A stretch of 64,000 nt of DNA from Sinorhizobium psoraleae (GTDB lineage Bacteria; Pseudomonadota; Alphaproteobacteria; Rhizobiales; Rhizobiaceae). How positions within the stretch are numbered: the first letter of the stretch is position 1; the number at the start of each line of letters is the position of its first letter. Under the pieces are notes generated by a model. The model saw only the letters and a program-made list of their open reading frames with translations. It made no database searches and had not been told where the DNA came from. Below, piece by piece: positions 9,061-17,837 of the stretch. The position numbers and the translations under genes are program-made. Location of the stretch: positions 694,699 through 758,698 of the forward strand of contig NZ_JABEKV010000001.1 in the NCBI RefSeq assembly GCF_013283645.1, in the 5' to 3' direction.

Positions 9061-9921
9061 ATGGTCAAGAATGGCAAGAACGGCAAAAAAGCTAAAGAAA
9101 AGAACAGGGACAGCAACAGGAAAGTCGCCGGGGTGTATGCGATGGAGACGACCTCGAGCGGCGACTATGCGAAGGAACTCGCCCGATTGCAGGTGGAGAT
9201 TGCCCACCTCCAGGCTTGGGTGAAGAAGAGCGGGGCGCGGATTGTCATCGTCTTCGAGGGGCGCGACGCGGCCGGCAAAGGCGGCGTGATCAAGCGCATC
9301 ACCGAGCGCGTGAGCCCGCGCGTGTTCCGCGTCGTCGCCCTGCCGGCGCCGACTGATCGCGAGAAGACCCAGATCTACATGCAGCGCTATATCCAGCAAC
9401 TGCCGGCGGCCGGCGAAGTCGTGATCTTCGATCGCTCCTGGTACAACCGGCCAGGCGTCGAGCGCGTCATGGGCTTCTGCACCGAGGAGAAGGCGCGACG
9501 CTTCCTCGAGCTTGCCCCGCGCTTCGAGGCGGCGATGATCGAAAGCGGCATCATCCTCTTGAAGTATTTTCTCGACGTCAGCGAAGAAGAGCAGGAGCGG
9601 CGCTTCCGCCAGCGCATCGACGACCCGTTGCGCCAGTGGAAGCTAAGCCCGATGGACGTCGAGTCCTATCGCCGCTGGTGGGATTATACCCGCGCCTACG
9701 AAGAGATGATCCGCATGACCGACACCGACTATGCTCCCTGGTGGATCGTGCCGTCCAACGACAAGAAGCGCGCGCGCATCAACTGCATCTCGCACATGCT
9801 TGCCTCGATCCCCTATGAACGGGTGAAGTTCGCCGAACCCGACCTTGGCAAGCGCCAGAAGCGGCCCGAAGACTACGCTGCGGATACTCATATGCGCCGG
9901 ACGGTACCGGACGTTTTCTGA
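9061..9921 (+). CDS. ppk2: Polyphosphate kinase 2 (PPK2, class I-like)
   Basis: A 286-residue P-loop kinase that moves phosphate between polyphosphate and nucleoside diphosphates (class I enzymes favour NDP to NTP). Walker A is GRDAAGKGG at residues 67-75, Walker B starts at FDRSWYNR (Asp124, Arg125), and the lid/partner motif is near LLKYFLDVSEEEQERRF. The basic Lys/Asn-rich N-terminal 25 residues are probably disordered. ATG 9061 is preferred over the upstream GTG/ATG codons because GGAGG lies close before it. Being last in the FixK-box operon, it would supply GTP or ATP from polyphosphate under low oxygen. PPK2 enzymes in Sinorhizobium have been characterised. Confidence 0.93.
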   Translation: MVKNGKNGKKAKEKNRDSNRKVAGVYAMETTSSGDYAKELARLQVEIAHLQAWVKKSGARIVIVFEGRDAAGKGGVIKRITERVSPRVFRVVALPAPTDREKTQIYMQRYIQQLPAAGEVVIFDRSWYNRPGVERVMGFCTEEKARRFLELAPRFEAAMIESGIILLKYFLDVSEEEQERRFRQRIDDPLRQWKLSPMDVESYRRWWDYTRAYEEMIRMTDTDYAPWWIVPSNDKKRARINCISHMLASIPYERVKFAEPDLGKRQKRPEDYAADTHMRRTVPDVF

Positions 9922-10033
9922 GTAGATGCATGTACGTGACGCATACGGCTTCAGGCGAACGGGCCGAAGCCTCGCGCAGGGAAACGATTGCGGCACTCGC
10001 AGGCCACGGACGCTCTCCGTCCGTCGGCGCGAC

Positions 10034-10504
10034 TCACACCCTGTCGGGCGACCAGTCGAGGAAGAAGCCGACATCGCCCGGCACACCGCCGGGGAAATTG
10101 ATGATCATCGCCTTCAGCTTGTAGCCCTGGGGTTTGCCGAACGTTTGGTAGCGCTCGTAGAATTCCCTGGCCTTGCCCTGTAGCGTCTCCGGCCAGTCGC
10201 GATCGGCATTGTTGATCGCGCGGCCGCTGTCGGTGCAGAGCGAAGACGGGAAGCTGTAGACCATGGCTTCGAATTTCCCGGCCTTTACCGCGCTTGCGAC
10301 GAGGCGGCGGACCACCGCGATTTCCTCCTCCGAGACGTGTTTCTCGAGGAAATCCGCAGCAAGATCGGCGAGCTTCTGTTCTTGCACCGCCCGGAGCTTT
10401 CGCTCCTTGTCCATTTCTGCCATCTCCCGCTCCAGCATTTGCATGCGAAGCTGCGAGGCGCTGATCGGTGCTGCATTCGGATCCAAGTCTTTGTTTTCCG
10501 GCAT
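10034..10504 (-). CDS. Hypothetical protein with coiled-coil N-terminal half
   Basis: A 156-residue soluble protein starting MPENKDLDPNAAPI. Residues about 15-60 are a charged heptad-like helix (LRMQMLEREMAEMDKERKLR). The C-terminal half is globular and includes FEAMVYSFPSSLCTDSGRAIN and the end NFPGGVPGDVGFFLDWSPDRV. GGAG lies seven bases before the start. I know this only as an uncharacterised rhizobial family. It faces the PPK2 gene tail-to-tail and lies downstream of NhaC on the same strand, after a 223-base gap without a visible promoter box. Confidence 0.78.
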   Translation of the reverse strand: MPENKDLDPNAAPISASQLRMQMLEREMAEMDKERKLRAVQEQKLADLAADFLEKHVSEEEIAVVRRLVASAVKAGKFEAMVYSFPSSLCTDSGRAINNADRDWPETLQGKAREFYERYQTFGKPQGYKLKAMIINFPGGVPGDVGFFLDWSPDRV

Positions 10505-10727
10505 GTTGGTGCTCCACTTCAAATCAACAGGACGACAAAAGTGTTCAATAGCTGCTTGGTTCACTTCTTGGGCAGCGCGTGACGCTGCCGTTGCGCTGAG
10601 TCGGTCTGGTTTCATGGCCAGCACTGCGCGAGCCCCATCTATGGTCCGGACACTAACCATCCGGTTCTTCGTCGCCGGCAAACTGACCTGAGACGTGAAA
10701 TTTTCGCTCGATTTCCACCGCCATTTT

Positions 10728-12275
10728 CTACCTCTTGGAAACAATCGCAACTTCATCTGGAGCCGATGTGTGTTTCAGATTTGGCGCCGGATTTCTCGGC
10801 TCATCTGGAGCCCCGAGACCCCCCGTTCGCACTATCCGCCAATTCAGAAGAGCGAAAATGATGGTGAGTAGCGGGTTCACGATATTGAAGAAACAGAAGG
10901 CAGCATATGCGGCGGTGGAAATCCCGAGTGTCGCTGCCATATATGCGCCGCAACTGTTCCAAGGTATGAGGGGTGAAGTCACCGTGGCCGAGTCCCCGAC
11001 GACCCGCGACAGCATGACGGGGGCTAAGCCTCGATCTGCGAAGGTGCGACCGAACAACTTTCCAGGCAGGGCGATGGATATGTACTGATCGGAGGTGACT
11101 ACGTTTGAGACAACCGACGTTCCGACGACCGTCGCGATCAATCCTGCCGTAGATTTCGTCCGCGCCACGATCGGATCGATCAGTCGCTTCAGCAGTCCCG
11201 CGTGTTCCACGACCGCACCGAAAGCAAGAGCCGTGATAATCAGCCAAACGGTGTTCATCATGCTCGACATGCCACCGCGGGAAAGAACCAGGTCGATGGA
11301 TTTTTCCCCTGTCGACGAAATGAACCCATTGGCGAGCGCTGCCCATGCACCTTTCAGCAACGCCAAGCCGAGAGGCAGGTCTGGAGCTGCAGCAAACGTT
11401 GCGACGCCCTCCGGATCGTGCAGAACCGCCACGATGGCACCGGCGATAGCTCCTGCAAAGATGGTCACGAAGGGCGGAAGCCTGGCGATCGAGAGCAGGA
11501 AGACGAGTACGAGAGGCAGAAACGACCAGAGCGAGACGTCGACCTTGCTGTCGATCATTGCGAGCGCACGCGTGGCATCAAACTCGCCTGCCTGCCCAAG
11601 CAACGCGAAAGCGATCGATGAAAGAAGCAGCGCCGGCACGGAGGTCCAAAGCGATTCACGGATATGGCTGTAGATGTCGGAGCCGGCAGTCGCCGTGGCG
11701 AGATTCACCGTGTCAGAGAGTGGCGAAGCCTTGTCGCCAAAATATGCTCCGGAAATGATCGCGCCAGCCGTGACCGCCGGCGACAGCCCCATATTCGCAG
11801 CGATGCCCATCAAACCGATACCGAGCGTTCCCGCAACCGTCCAGGAACTGCCGATGCTGAAGGCGACGACGGCGCAAACGAGGCAAGTTGTTGCGTAAAA
11901 ATAAACCGGGCTGAGCAGCTTCAGTCCGTAGTAGATCATTGAAATGATCGTTCCGCTCATCGCCCAGGTGCCGATGAGCGCTCCAACAGCCAGAAGGATC
12001 AGAATTGCCGGAAGGCCTGCAGCAATACCGTCTACGACGGCTTGGCGGATGTCATCCCATCGCGACCCGTTCTTATAGGCTACTCCCGCCGCAACAATCC
12101 CGCAGAAGAGTAACGCTATCTGGTTGGGGCCAGATGAGGCACCGCTGCCGAACAACACGAAGGAAAGCGAAAGAAAAACAACAAGAGCCAAGCAAGGGAC
12201 AAGGGCATCGACCAGCGAAGGGGGACGTGAAATCGCTCTTGGGCCGATACCTTCCTCGCGAGGGATTTGTGCCAT
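10728..12275 (-). CDS. nhaC: NhaC-family Na+/H+ antiporter, last gene of arc operon
   Basis: A 515-residue, roughly 12-helix antiporter of the NhaC/ArsB-NhaD-like class. Family stretches include IGTWAMSGTIISMIYYGLKLLSP cut here to its core GTWAMSGTIISM, AGAIISGAYFGDKASPLSDT and VVSNVVTSDQYISIALPG. The frame is open to an ATG at 12317 that overlaps the end of arcC, but neither start has a strong ribosome site; 12275 gives the usual N-terminus. In an arginine deiminase operon, where ammonia production raises pH, a sodium/proton antiporter would help cytoplasmic pH control. Some NhaC relatives exchange organic substrates instead. Confidence 0.87.
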   Translation of the reverse strand: MAQIPREEGIGPRAISRPPSLVDALVPCLALVVFLSLSFVLFGSGASSGPNQIALLFCGIVAAGVAYKNGSRWDDIRQAVVDGIAAGLPAILILLAVGALIGTWAMSGTIISMIYYGLKLLSPVYFYATTCLVCAVVAFSIGSSWTVAGTLGIGLMGIAANMGLSPAVTAGAIISGAYFGDKASPLSDTVNLATATAGSDIYSHIRESLWTSVPALLLSSIAFALLGQAGEFDATRALAMIDSKVDVSLWSFLPLVLVFLLSIARLPPFVTIFAGAIAGAIVAVLHDPEGVATFAAAPDLPLGLALLKGAWAALANGFISSTGEKSIDLVLSRGGMSSMMNTVWLIITALAFGAVVEHAGLLKRLIDPIVARTKSTAGLIATVVGTSVVSNVVTSDQYISIALPGKLFGRTFADRGLAPVMLSRVVGDSATVTSPLIPWNSCGAYMAATLGISTAAYAAFCFFNIVNPLLTIIFALLNWRIVRTGGLGAPDEPRNPAPNLKHTSAPDEVAIVSKR

Positions 12276-12306
12276 CTTGATTGTTCCAAAGTGCGAGCGT
12301 CTGCGC

Positions 12307-13248
12307 CTAAACACCATGCCAAGTCATTTCGGGGAATGAGGAATTGATAATGGTCCCCCGCTCCGCACGCACGATCGCCGGAATATCCGCCAATGCCCCG
12401 ATCGCAGCCGAGTGCCCTGTCGTCTTGGCGAAATGGCGCGCCGCTTCTACCTTTGGACCCATGGAGCCTGCGGGAAACGGGTATGCACTCAGATTGTCGG
12501 GCGGCGTCTTGAAGATAGCCTTTTGATCGGCTGTTCCCCAGTCGGTGTAGACCGCCTCGGCGTCTGTGGCCATAATGAACAGATCAGCTTCAAGTTCTCG
12601 CGCCAGAAGCTCCGAACAAAGATCCTTGTCGATTACCGCTTCCACTCCCCCAAGCTTCCGGTCCGCACCCCGCTCATACATAGTCGGGATACCGCCGCCG
12701 CCAGCGCAGATCATGACAGTTCCCTTGTCCAGTAACCAGCGGATCGGGCGTATCTCAAATATCCGTTTGGGAACGGGCGATGGAACGACACGGCGCCATT
12801 TGTTACCGTCCTGCTTGAAAATCCATCCTTTCTCCTGATGGATCTTGGCAGCCGCGTCCGCTTCGTAGACCGGCCCCACGAACTTGGTCGGGTTCTGAAA
12901 TCCGGGATCGGCACCATCGACCTCGACCATGGTGAGCAATGTTGCGAGCGGCACTTCGAATGGAAGGAGGTTCCCTAGCTCCTGCTCCAGCATGTAGCCG
13001 ATCATGCCCTCTGTCTCTGCGCCAAGTACGTCGAGCGGATAGGCCTCATCTGGCTTGTAAGCTGCCCCCTGGAGTGCAAGCAGCCCAACCTGCGGACCGT
13101 TGCCATGCGTGATCACGACCTGATGTTCAGCGACAAGCGGTGCTATGGCTTCGGCCGCAATCTTGATGTTCTGACGCTGTACGCCTGCGGTCATCGCCTC
13201 CCCGCGCTTCAGGAGAGCATTGCCGCCCAACGCGATCACAACACGCAT
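12307..13248 (-). CDS. arcC: Carbamate kinase
   Basis: A 313-residue amino-acid-kinase fold enzyme making ATP and ammonium carbamate from carbamoyl phosphate and ADP, the energy-yielding step of the arginine deiminase pathway. It begins [17 protein letters not shown] (nucleotide-binding glycine loop) and has [23 protein letters not shown] and [10 protein letters not shown], all typical of ArcC. GGGAG is seven bases upstream of the ATG. Only two bases separate it from the arcB stop, so the operon order arcD-A-B-C is tightly coupled. Confidence 0.96.
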   Translation of the reverse strand: MRVVIALGGNALLKRGEAMTAGVQRQNIKIAAEAIAPLVAEHQVVITHGNGPQVGLLALQGAAYKPDEAYPLDVLGAETEGMIGYMLEQELGNLLPFEVPLATLLTMVEVDGADPGFQNPTKFVGPVYEADAAAKIHQEKGWIFKQDGNKWRRVVPSPVPKRIFEIRPIRWLLDKGTVMICAGGGGIPTMYERGADRKLGGVEAVIDKDLCSELLARELEADLFIMATDAEAVYTDWGTADQKAIFKTPPDNLSAYPFPAGSMGPKVEAARHFAKTTGHSAAIGALADIPAIVRAERGTIINSSFPEMTWHGV

Positions 13249-13250
13249 GT

Positions 13251-14255
13251 TCAATCTCCCAGCGTTGCGACAAGTAGGGCCTTGATGGTGTGCAAACGAT
13301 TTTCCGCCTGCTCGAACGCAACGTTCGCCTCGGATTCGAATACGTCGTTGGTTACTTCGAGGCCGTTGGTCATGCCATAGTCGTTGGCTATCTGCTTCCC
13401 GAGTGTTGTCTCGGTATCGTGGAATGCGGGCAGGCAGTGCATGAACTTGACCTGCGCATTTCCGCTCGCCTTCATCAAATCCGCATTGACCTGATAGGGG
13501 GTGAGCAACTGGATTCGCTCTTTCCAGACTTCCTTCGGTTCGCCCATCGAAACCCATACGTCGGTATGAATGAAGTCGACTCCCTCCACGGCCGCCTGGG
13601 GATCGTCGGTGATCATCAGGCGCGCTCCGGATTGCTCTTTGAGCTTCTCGGCGATGCTCCGATATTCCTCCGAGGGCCAGAGCGATCTCGGGCCGCAAAT
13701 CCGCACATCCATGCCCAGCAGGCAGCCGACGATCAGCAATGAGTGCCCCATGTTCGACCGCGTATCGCCCACATAGGCGTACTTGATGTCGCTGATCGGC
13801 TTGTCGGCGTGTTCACGCATGGTCATGACGTCGGCGATCATCTGCGTAGGATGATATTCATCGGTGAGGCCGTTATAGACCGGCACGCCGGCATATTTTG
13901 CCAGCGTTTCGACCCCGTGCTGGGAGGAGCCGCGATACTCGATGGCGTCATACATTCGACCGAGGACCCGGGCCGTGTCCTTGAACGATTCCTTGTGCCC
14001 GATCTGCGAACCGGCGGGATCCAGGTATGTTACGTTGGCGCCCTGATCGGAGCAGGCAACTTCGAATGCACAACGGGTGCGCGTCGATGTCTTTTCGAAT
14101 ATCAGGCATATTTCCTTCCCTTCCAGGTGTTTCTGCTCCGTGCGTGCGTATTTGGCGCGCTTCAGATCGCGCGCGAGATCGAGAAGGTAACGAAACTCGC
14201 GAGGTGTGTAGTCCTGCACCGTAAGAAGCGAGCGATTGCGGAGATTGAAACTCAT
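13251..14255 (-). CDS. arcB: Ornithine carbamoyltransferase (catabolic)
   Basis: A 334-residue enzyme catalysing citrulline plus phosphate to ornithine and carbamoyl phosphate in the deiminase direction. It carries the carbamoyl-phosphate loop [12 protein letters not shown] near residue 55, and HCLPAFHD with the catalytic cysteine and ornithine-binding region near residue 275. Location between arcA and arcC marks it as the catabolic isozyme rather than the biosynthetic ArgF, although ArgF and ArcB are hard to separate by sequence alone. GGAG lies eight bases before ATG 14255; an upstream ATG at 14297 lacks such a site. Confidence 0.95.
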   Translation of the reverse strand: MSFNLRNRSLLTVQDYTPREFRYLLDLARDLKRAKYARTEQKHLEGKEICLIFEKTSTRTRCAFEVACSDQGANVTYLDPAGSQIGHKESFKDTARVLGRMYDAIEYRGSSQHGVETLAKYAGVPVYNGLTDEYHPTQMIADVMTMREHADKPISDIKYAYVGDTRSNMGHSLLIVGCLLGMDVRICGPRSLWPSEEYRSIAEKLKEQSGARLMITDDPQAAVEGVDFIHTDVWVSMGEPKEVWKERIQLLTPYQVNADLMKASGNAQVKFMHCLPAFHDTETTLGKQIANDYGMTNGLEVTNDVFESEANVAFEQAENRLHTIKALLVATLGD

Positions 14256-14293
14256 GATGCTGCTCCATTTGCCATAGTCAGGATGGGAATTCT

Positions 14294-15523
14294 TCAATAG
14301 GCGGGCTCTCGCCAGATCGGGCAGGTCATGCAGTGTCCACCACCGCGGCCGCGCCCCAGTTCCGCCCCTCGGATCGTGATGACCTCGATACCCGCCTTCC
14401 GCAGCAGCGTATTCGTGTGCGTGTTGCGGTCATAGGCGACGACCACCCCTGGCTCGAGCGCGACGACATTGTTGCCATCGTCCCATTGTTCGCGTTCCGC
14501 CTCATAAGCGTTGCCGCCGGTGGCTACGGTTCTGAGTTTCCGGATGTCCAGCGCCTCGCTCACGACTTGAAGCATCGGACGCTCCTCGGCCCGGACCTCG
14601 AAGTTTCCTTCGTCATCAACGGGATGCAGGCTGTAGCAGCGGATCTGCTCGACCACGTCGGCGAAAAGCGTCACGACGTCACGGTCGCAGAAGCTGAAGA
14701 CCGTATCGAGATGCATCGCGGCCCGGCTCTTCGGCATCAGACAACCGATGACCCGCGTCGCTGCCTTGTGTTTGAATAGTGCTTGGGCCACTTGGCCCAC
14801 CGACTGATAGGTGGTCCGTTCCCCCATTCCAACGAGCACGGTGCCGTTGCCGATGGGCATTACGTCGCCGCCCTCCATGGTAGCGTTGGCGAACTGCTCG
14901 TCCGAGTCGCCCCACCAGATATTGAAATCGCCGCCCTTGAAGATCGGATGAAATTTGTAAATCGCCCGCTGCACCAGCGTTTCGGCACGACGCGCGGGCC
15001 AGAACATCGGGTTGCAGGTCACGCCATTGTATATCCAACAGGATGGATCGCGCTGGAAGAGCGTGTTGGGGATGGGAGGAATAACGAATTCGAGTCCCCC
15101 GAAAGCGCCCACCATCAGCGCCTTGCCCCTGCCTTCGGGGAGGTCGGCAATGGCAATGCCGCCTATAAGGTAGGCGGCGAGTTGTTTCGAATCCATTTCA
15201 TCGAGCCAGGGCCGCATGGCCTCGGCAATCTGGGCACCCATGACGTTCGGGGTGATGCGCCGATCGAGAACGAACTTGCGCGCATCGGCGTCGACGAGCG
15301 TCTCGGCGAGGAGATCATGGAGTTCGAGGACCTCGACCCCTCTCTCCTGCATTTTCAGAACGAAGTCGTAGTGATCCTTCTGAGCTTCGTGAACCCAGAT
15401 GACATCATCGAACAGCAGATCGTGGCAGTTCGCCGGGGTCAGTCGTTGATGCGCCAATGATGGTCTGCACACCATGACGGTCCTGAGCTTACCTACTTCC
15501 GAATGAACACCAAAGTTGCGCAT
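14294..15523 (-). CDS. arcA: Arginine deiminase
   Basis: A 409-residue enzyme hydrolysing arginine to citrulline and ammonia. Guanidino-group-modifying family motifs are present: FQRDPSCW near residue 165, [10 protein letters not shown] in the middle and [10 protein letters not shown] at the C-terminus, with Cys398 the expected nucleophile. Two ATGs lie six bases apart; 15523 has AGGAGG at eight bases, while 15529 would be too close to it. It lies 48 bases after arcD. Confidence 0.97.
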   Translation of the reverse strand: MRNFGVHSEVGKLRTVMVCRPSLAHQRLTPANCHDLLFDDVIWVHEAQKDHYDFVLKMQERGVEVLELHDLLAETLVDADARKFVLDRRITPNVMGAQIAEAMRPWLDEMDSKQLAAYLIGGIAIADLPEGRGKALMVGAFGGLEFVIPPIPNTLFQRDPSCWIYNGVTCNPMFWPARRAETLVQRAIYKFHPIFKGGDFNIWWGDSDEQFANATMEGGDVMPIGNGTVLVGMGERTTYQSVGQVAQALFKHKAATRVIGCLMPKSRAAMHLDTVFSFCDRDVVTLFADVVEQIRCYSLHPVDDEGNFEVRAEERPMLQVVSEALDIRKLRTVATGGNAYEAEREQWDDGNNVVALEPGVVVAYDRNTHTNTLLRKAGIEVITIRGAELGRGRGGGHCMTCPIWREPAY

Positions 15524-15571
15524 GCGCATCTCCTCCTTCAACCGGAGCCCCTGCAACTTGACCCATCACGC

Positions 15572-17044
15572 TCAGAGCGGGCTTATCTTTCCGATCCACA
15601 GCAAATAGGCGGCGACGATGGCGAGCACGACGACCAGGCCGGCAAGCCATAATTCAAATCCGGCAAACACCTGTTCGCCTCGCTCCCTCCTGGCCTTCGC
15701 GTAGACAAGGAGGCCGGGGGCAAACAGGATCGAGCACATCAAGAGGTAGCTGAGTCCGGCGGCGTAGACCAACCAGACGCCATAAAGCGTCGCCAGTGCA
15801 CCTATGGCGATATCCCTGTTTCGACCGGACGCGCTCTGGTTATAGGTCTCTCCGCTCAATGCGAGCTTGAGGGCGTATGCTCCGGAAAAGACATAGGGAG
15901 GCAGGATCGCAACCGAAGCGATGAAATAGAAGAACTGGTAGGCGCTTTTGGAAAAGAAGCTCAGGACCAGGAAAAGCTGGATCAGGATATTGGTCGCCCA
16001 AAGCGAGTTTACCGGCGAGCCGTTTTCATTGTCGACGGCAAACCAGGTCGGAAAGGTGCCGTCGCGCCCGCACGTGTAAGGAATTTCGGAGCAAAGCAAT
16101 GTCCAGGACAAGAATGCGCCGCCAACTGAGACGATCAGCCCTGCATTGATCAAAGCGGCTCCCCATTGCCCCACGAGTGGCTGCAGGACTCCGGCCATCG
16201 ACGGGACCTTGAGCCCGGCCAGTTCCGGTTGGCTCAAAATCCCCGTCGAAAGCATGGACACGAGGACGTAAATTCCAAGCGCACCAAGAAAACCGATCAC
16301 CGTCGCCCGACCGACATCGGAGCGCCGGGCTGCACGCGCGGAGTATACGCTCGCCCCTTCAATGCCGATGAAGACCCACAGGGTGACCAGCATCGTGCTC
16401 TTGACCTGTGACATGACGCTGCCGAGGTCGGGGGCATCAAGAGCACCCCCGCGTCCCCAGAAATTGAGCGTGAACCTGTCCCAGTTGAACGCGACGACGG
16501 CGATCAATACGAAAAGGAAGAGCGGCGCGAGCTTGGCGATTGTGGTAACGATGTTGACGAAAGCGGCCTGCTTGACGCCCTTCAGCACCAGCCAGTGAAT
16601 GGCCCAGAGGCAGATCGAGGCGCCGACGATCGAAACGAGGTTGTTCCCATCGCCGAACACTGGAATGAAAAACGATAGTCCGGAAAAGATGGCGACCGCA
16701 TAGGCGACATTTCCAAGAAATGCGCTCAACCAATAGCCCCAGGCGCTGATGAAGCCCATGAATGGACCAAAGCCGGCCTTCGCATAGGCATAGGGACCGG
16801 CATTGAGATCCGGTTTGCGGTTTGCCAGCGTCTGATAGACAAACGCCAGCATCAGCATGCCGAAGCCGGTGATGGCCCAGCCGATCAAAGTTGCCCCGGG
16901 CGAAGCGGCGCGAGCCATGTCTGACGGCAAGTTGAAAACGCCGCCGCCGATCATTGAGCCCACGACTAGAGCAGTGAGTGGCAAGAGAGTGAGCTTGTCG
17001 GAATGCACCTCAGTTTTGAAGGTGCCCTCATGCGCGATCGTCAT
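15572..17044 (-). CDS. arcD: Arginine/ornithine antiporter (APC family)
   Basis: A 490-residue, about 12-13-helix amino-acid antiporter. The APC substrate motif GSMIGGGVFNLP (residues about 24-35) and a later stretch GPYAYAKAGFGPFMGF are typical of the basic amino acid/polyamine antiporters ArcD and LysP-like members. It would bring in arginine in exchange for ornithine with no energy cost. The start at 17044 is set by GGAGGGGG just upstream. It is the first gene of the arc operon, behind the FixK-type box at 17183-17196. Confidence 0.93.
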   Translation of the reverse strand: MTIAHEGTFKTEVHSDKLTLLPLTALVVGSMIGGGVFNLPSDMARAASPGATLIGWAITGFGMLMLAFVYQTLANRKPDLNAGPYAYAKAGFGPFMGFISAWGYWLSAFLGNVAYAVAIFSGLSFFIPVFGDGNNLVSIVGASICLWAIHWLVLKGVKQAAFVNIVTTIAKLAPLFLFVLIAVVAFNWDRFTLNFWGRGGALDAPDLGSVMSQVKSTMLVTLWVFIGIEGASVYSARAARRSDVGRATVIGFLGALGIYVLVSMLSTGILSQPELAGLKVPSMAGVLQPLVGQWGAALINAGLIVSVGGAFLSWTLLCSEIPYTCGRDGTFPTWFAVDNENGSPVNSLWATNILIQLFLVLSFFSKSAYQFFYFIASVAILPPYVFSGAYALKLALSGETYNQSASGRNRDIAIGALATLYGVWLVYAAGLSYLLMCSILFAPGLLVYAKARRERGEQVFAGFELWLAGLVVVLAIVAAYLLWIGKISPL

Positions 17045-17147
17045 GTCCCCCTCCAAATCGCATGCAGTTGTTGCATTCACGCGTTTCAGCTCTCGGGCAC
17101 AGTATTGCGGAACCTTTGCGCGTTCAGTAGGACGCGCGCTTTCCACA

Positions 17148-17196
17148 TCGCGCAACTTTAGGAATGAGGACACAGCGTGTCATTGATTTGAGACAA
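17148..17196 (-). promoter_or_regulatory. FixK/FNR-dependent promoter of the arc operon
   Basis: Read on the minus strand, TTGTC-TCAA-ATCAA occupies 17196-17183. A TAAAGT hexamer at 17160-17155 falls at the same distance as the -10 elements of the other boxes and predicts a start near 17148, about 100 bases before arcD. Confidence 0.68.
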
Positions 17197-17418
17197 ATGC
17201 ATCGTCCGTTCGTTCGCTTCCTGATGTGCTAGCTCGTTGACGCAGATGCCGCGCAGTCTGAAACAGCAATATTCGCGACAGACCGACCGGACTGTCGGCA
17301 GAAGTGAGGGATCTCCGTCGCTGCCGCGACAGAGCCGACGCAGGACATGTGCTTGGAGCCAACGGCTGAGGCACAGAAAGCTGGGCGCGAATTGGCCGCG
17401 GCCTGCCTGTCTGGCTCG

Positions 17419-17467
17419 TTGATCACAATCAACGACGAACAGGAGTGATGGGCGTAACATCCAGAAA
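17419..17467 (+). promoter_or_regulatory. Perfect FNR/FixK box and promoter before small secreted protein
   Basis: TTGAT-CACA-ATCAA at 17419-17432 is an exact match to the anaerobox consensus. TAACAT at 17455-17460 is placed as a -10, and transcription should start near 17467, 22 bases before the ATG at 17489. The arc box lies 223 bases away on the other strand, so the region is a two-box divergent control region. Confidence 0.8.
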
Positions 17468-17488
17468 ACAAGAAAGCGGGAGAGTACG

Positions 17489-17746
17489 ATGAATCAGATA
17501 GGGAAGATTCTGTTCGCTGCCACCGGTGCTATCGTGACCGCATTCCCGGCTTCCTATTCCTTGGCCGACGGCTACTCCGGAGATCACTACCCAGGCGTTG
17601 ACATAAATCAGCGCGTCATCGACGGGCAGCGCGAGCCCATCAACAAGTATCTCCTCAAGCGCAGAGACGCGGCACAAAGGCCGGATCCCGGCGCCACGGG
17701 TACGATCAACCAGCAGCAACCGGCACGTACGAAGCCTGTGCAGTAG
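17489..17746 (+). CDS. Small secreted protein of unknown function
   Basis: An 85-residue protein with a clear signal peptide (MNQIGKILFAATGAIVTAF..., cleavage near SLADGYSG). The mature part is about 60 residues, hydrophilic, without cysteines, and ends in a Gln/Pro/Lys-rich tail. GGGAG lies upstream. It is directly behind the best FNR/FixK box of the window and 91 bases before the DUF3300 gene, with which it may be transcribed. Confidence 0.78.
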   Translation: MNQIGKILFAATGAIVTAFPASYSLADGYSGDHYPGVDINQRVIDGQREPINKYLLKRRDAAQRPDPGATGTINQQQPARTKPVQ

Positions 17747-17837
17747 CTCGGCACCAAGCGGTCCGGGACGCAGAGCCGCCTCCTGCCCATGAATAATGCC
17801 GTGAGCAATAGGCCGTGGAGCCCTTTGGAGGAAGAAT

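Noticed and set aside
13743-15460. Plus-strand frames opposite arcB and arcA
   Set aside because: Shadows of certain enzymes with conserved active-site motifs on the minus strand.
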